Below, one piece after another: positions 4,868 through 6,103 of a stretch of 6,103 nt of DNA (within the stretch, counting starts at the first letter, position 1; every line of letters starts with the position of its first letter). Both the position numbers and the translations under genes were made by a program. The DNA is from QHWK01 sp035315685. GTDB lineage: Bacteria > Acidobacteriota > Vicinamibacteria > Vicinamibacterales > CAVVIG01. The DNA lies in assembly GCA_035315685.1 (NCBI GenBank), contig DATFXR010000039.1:1-6103 (forward strand), read 5' to 3'. The notes beneath the pieces are model-generated. The model had not been told where the DNA came from, did not search any database, and saw only the letters and a program-made list of their open reading frames with translations.

Positions 4868-6103
4868 TTAGTCGCCGAGCAACTTCCGTACCCGGCCGAA
4901 CAGCATCGACATCGCCTCGTCGAACTCGTCGACACGCAGGAGCTTCGCCGCGACGGCCAGCGCTGCCAGAGCGCCACTGATCGAAATTGTTAGCCGGACT
5001 GCGCGCACGGTCAGCGCAGATCCCGAAATCGCGCGATCCATTCCGCGTTGAATCACAACCGCCGCGACGGCCATCACGATCGCCGACAGCGTAACTTTTG
5101 CCAGGATCGTCAGCAGCCGTCGCCCGTCGAGTCCGCCCAGCCGCGCACGCAGCAGCCACAGCAGCACTGCGGCGTTCACAATGGCGGCGATGGACGTGCC
5201 GAGTGCAAGTCCCGCGAACCCCATCGCGCGCACCAGCACCACGCTCGCAATCAGGTTGACGGCGATGACGAAGCCGCTGACGCTCGCAGGCGTGCGGCTG
5301 TCGCCGATCGCGTAAAACGCCGGCGACGCGATGCGCACGGCGGAATATCCGGCAAGGCCGACCGCATACAGGCGGACGGCGTCCGCGGTTGCGGCCGTAT
5401 CGGCCGGAAGAAACCGGCCGCGCTCGAACAGCAGTTGCACGATCGGCGTGGCCAGCGCGATCAATCCGAGCGTCGCCGGCACGTTGAGCGTCATCATCAG
5501 CGACAGGCCGCGCGCGATCGTGCGGCGCATCGCGGCGACGTCGCCGGTCGTCGCGTGGCGCGAGACGGCAGGCAGGACCGCGGTGCCGATGGAAACGCCG
5601 AACAGGCCAATCGGCAGGTACATCAGCCGGAAGGCATACGTGAGCCACGACGCGGCGCCGGTGCCCTGGCTCGTCGCGAGCAGCGTGTTGACGAAGAGGT
5701 TCACTTGCGTTGCGGCCAGGCCGATGGTGCCGGGCCCCATCAGCACGAGCACACGCCGCAGCGCCGGGCTCGCCGGATCGACGACGAACCGATACCGGAA
5801 CCCTTCCCGGTGCAGAGATGGCCACTGAATCGCCACCTGGCCGAACCCGCCGACGAGTGCGGCAATCGCGGCCGCCATGATCGGGGGTATGCCGGCGTGC
5901 CGCATCAACGGCACCAGCGCGAACACGCCGACGATCGTCGCGACGTTGAACATCGCCGGCGACAGCGCCGGGACGAAGTAATGGTGGAGCGAATTCAGCA
6001 TGCCCATCGCCGCCGCGGCGACTGCGACCATCGGGAGAAACGGCAGTACGACCCGTGTGAGCTGCGCAGTCAGCTCCAGCTTGCCCGGCACGTGCGCGAA
6101 GCT
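4868..6103 (-). CDS. murJ: Lipid II flippase MurJ (MviN family), C-terminal four-fifths; 5' end beyond window
   Basis: MurJ moves the peptidoglycan precursor lipid II across the inner membrane and is usually essential. The frame is open through the right edge and gives 411 residues. Aligned to Escherichia coli MurJ, about 110 N-terminal residues are missing, so the fragment begins just before roughly the fourth membrane helix. Recognisable blocks are MLNSLHHYFVPALSPAMFN (fragment residues 35-53), MGPGTIGLAATQVNLFVNT (122-140), YAFRLMYLPIGLFGVSIGT (156-174) followed by AVLPAVS, and a FERGRF segment with further helices to the C-terminus. Arg159 corresponds to the essential E. coli Arg270, while the residue before it, Asp269 in E. 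coli, is Phe here. A GTG at 6091 is in frame but is not the true start, because the motif-bearing family sequence continues upstream to the edge. The final TAA lies at 4868-4870, 62 bp before the rhomboid start. No frameshift or stop interrupts the visible part. Confidence 0.95.
   Translation of the reverse strand, partial: SFAHVPGKLELTAQLTRVVLPFLPMVAVAAAAMGMLNSLHHYFVPALSPAMFNVATIVGVFALVPLMRHAGIPPIMAAAIAALVGGFGQVAIQWPSLHREGFRYRFVVDPASPALRRVLVLMGPGTIGLAATQVNLFVNTLLATSQGTGAASWLTYAFRLMYLPIGLFGVSIGTAVLPAVSRHATTGDVAAMRRTIARGLSLMMTLNVPATLGLIALATPIVQLLFERGRFLPADTAATADAVRLYAVGLAGYSAVRIASPAFYAIGDSRTPASVSGFVIAVNLIASVVLVRAMGFAGLALGTSIAAIVNAAVLLWLLRARLGGLDGRRLLTILAKVTLSAIVMAVAAVVIQRGMDRAISGSALTVRAVRLTISISGALAALAVAAKLLRVDEFDEAMSMLFGRVRKLLGD

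Noticed and set aside
4827..5825. A 332-codon minus-strand frame overlapping murJ
   Set aside because: It is arginine-rich with no domain and is a shifted reading of murJ, whose own frame gives a clear MurJ sequence.

Overview
The window is a high-GC bacterial chromosome segment with strong G/C preference at third codon positions. It carries only ordinary cellular genes: no phage, insertion sequence, CRISPR array, tRNA or rRNA is visible. The gene set is a BCKDH-type E1 dehydrogenase, a secreted M28B peptidase with a transferrin-receptor-like C-terminus, a DoxX protein, a rhomboid with a tail after its last helix, and MurJ. Together with heptanucleotide repeats between genes, this fits a soil-type Acidobacteriota (Vicinamibacteria-like) genome. 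That assignment is inferred from family flavour, not shown by a marker gene.

Layout. Positions 1-417 (minus) hold the N-terminal 139 residues of a 2-oxo-acid dehydrogenase E1 that continues off the left edge. A 51-bp spacer with overlapping divergent promoter-like hexamers separates it from a plus-strand KdgF-like cupin (469-831). Positions 832-1130 hold no intact gene. They contain a short in-frame LemA C-terminal remnant and then sequence whose coding signal changes frame, so this looks like gene decay. A full-length secreted zinc peptidase of the glutamate carboxypeptidase II type follows (1131-3320). It keeps all metal ligands but appears to have lost most residues that recognise acidic substrates. 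A DoxX membrane protein follows (3414-3881).

The right part is on the minus strand: a rhomboid protease (4059-4805) and the lipid II flippase MurJ (4868 to the right edge, 5' end missing). MurJ lies upstream of the rhomboid with a 62-bp gap, so co-transcription is possible, although the rhomboid also has its own -10-like element.

The most unusual signal is a pair of intergenic elements of about 98-99 bp (3315-3413 and 3951-4048). Each has two inverted 28-bp arms built from four 7-bp units, around a 42-43-bp centre. The architecture is nearly identical but the unit sequences differ (GGCTGAT-type and GGAATTT-type). The second element abuts an antisense 43-codon frame resembling the first membrane segment of fused MFS/spermidine-synthase-like proteins. 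I see no multi-gene system acting as a unit; the neighbours look like independent housekeeping or accessory genes.
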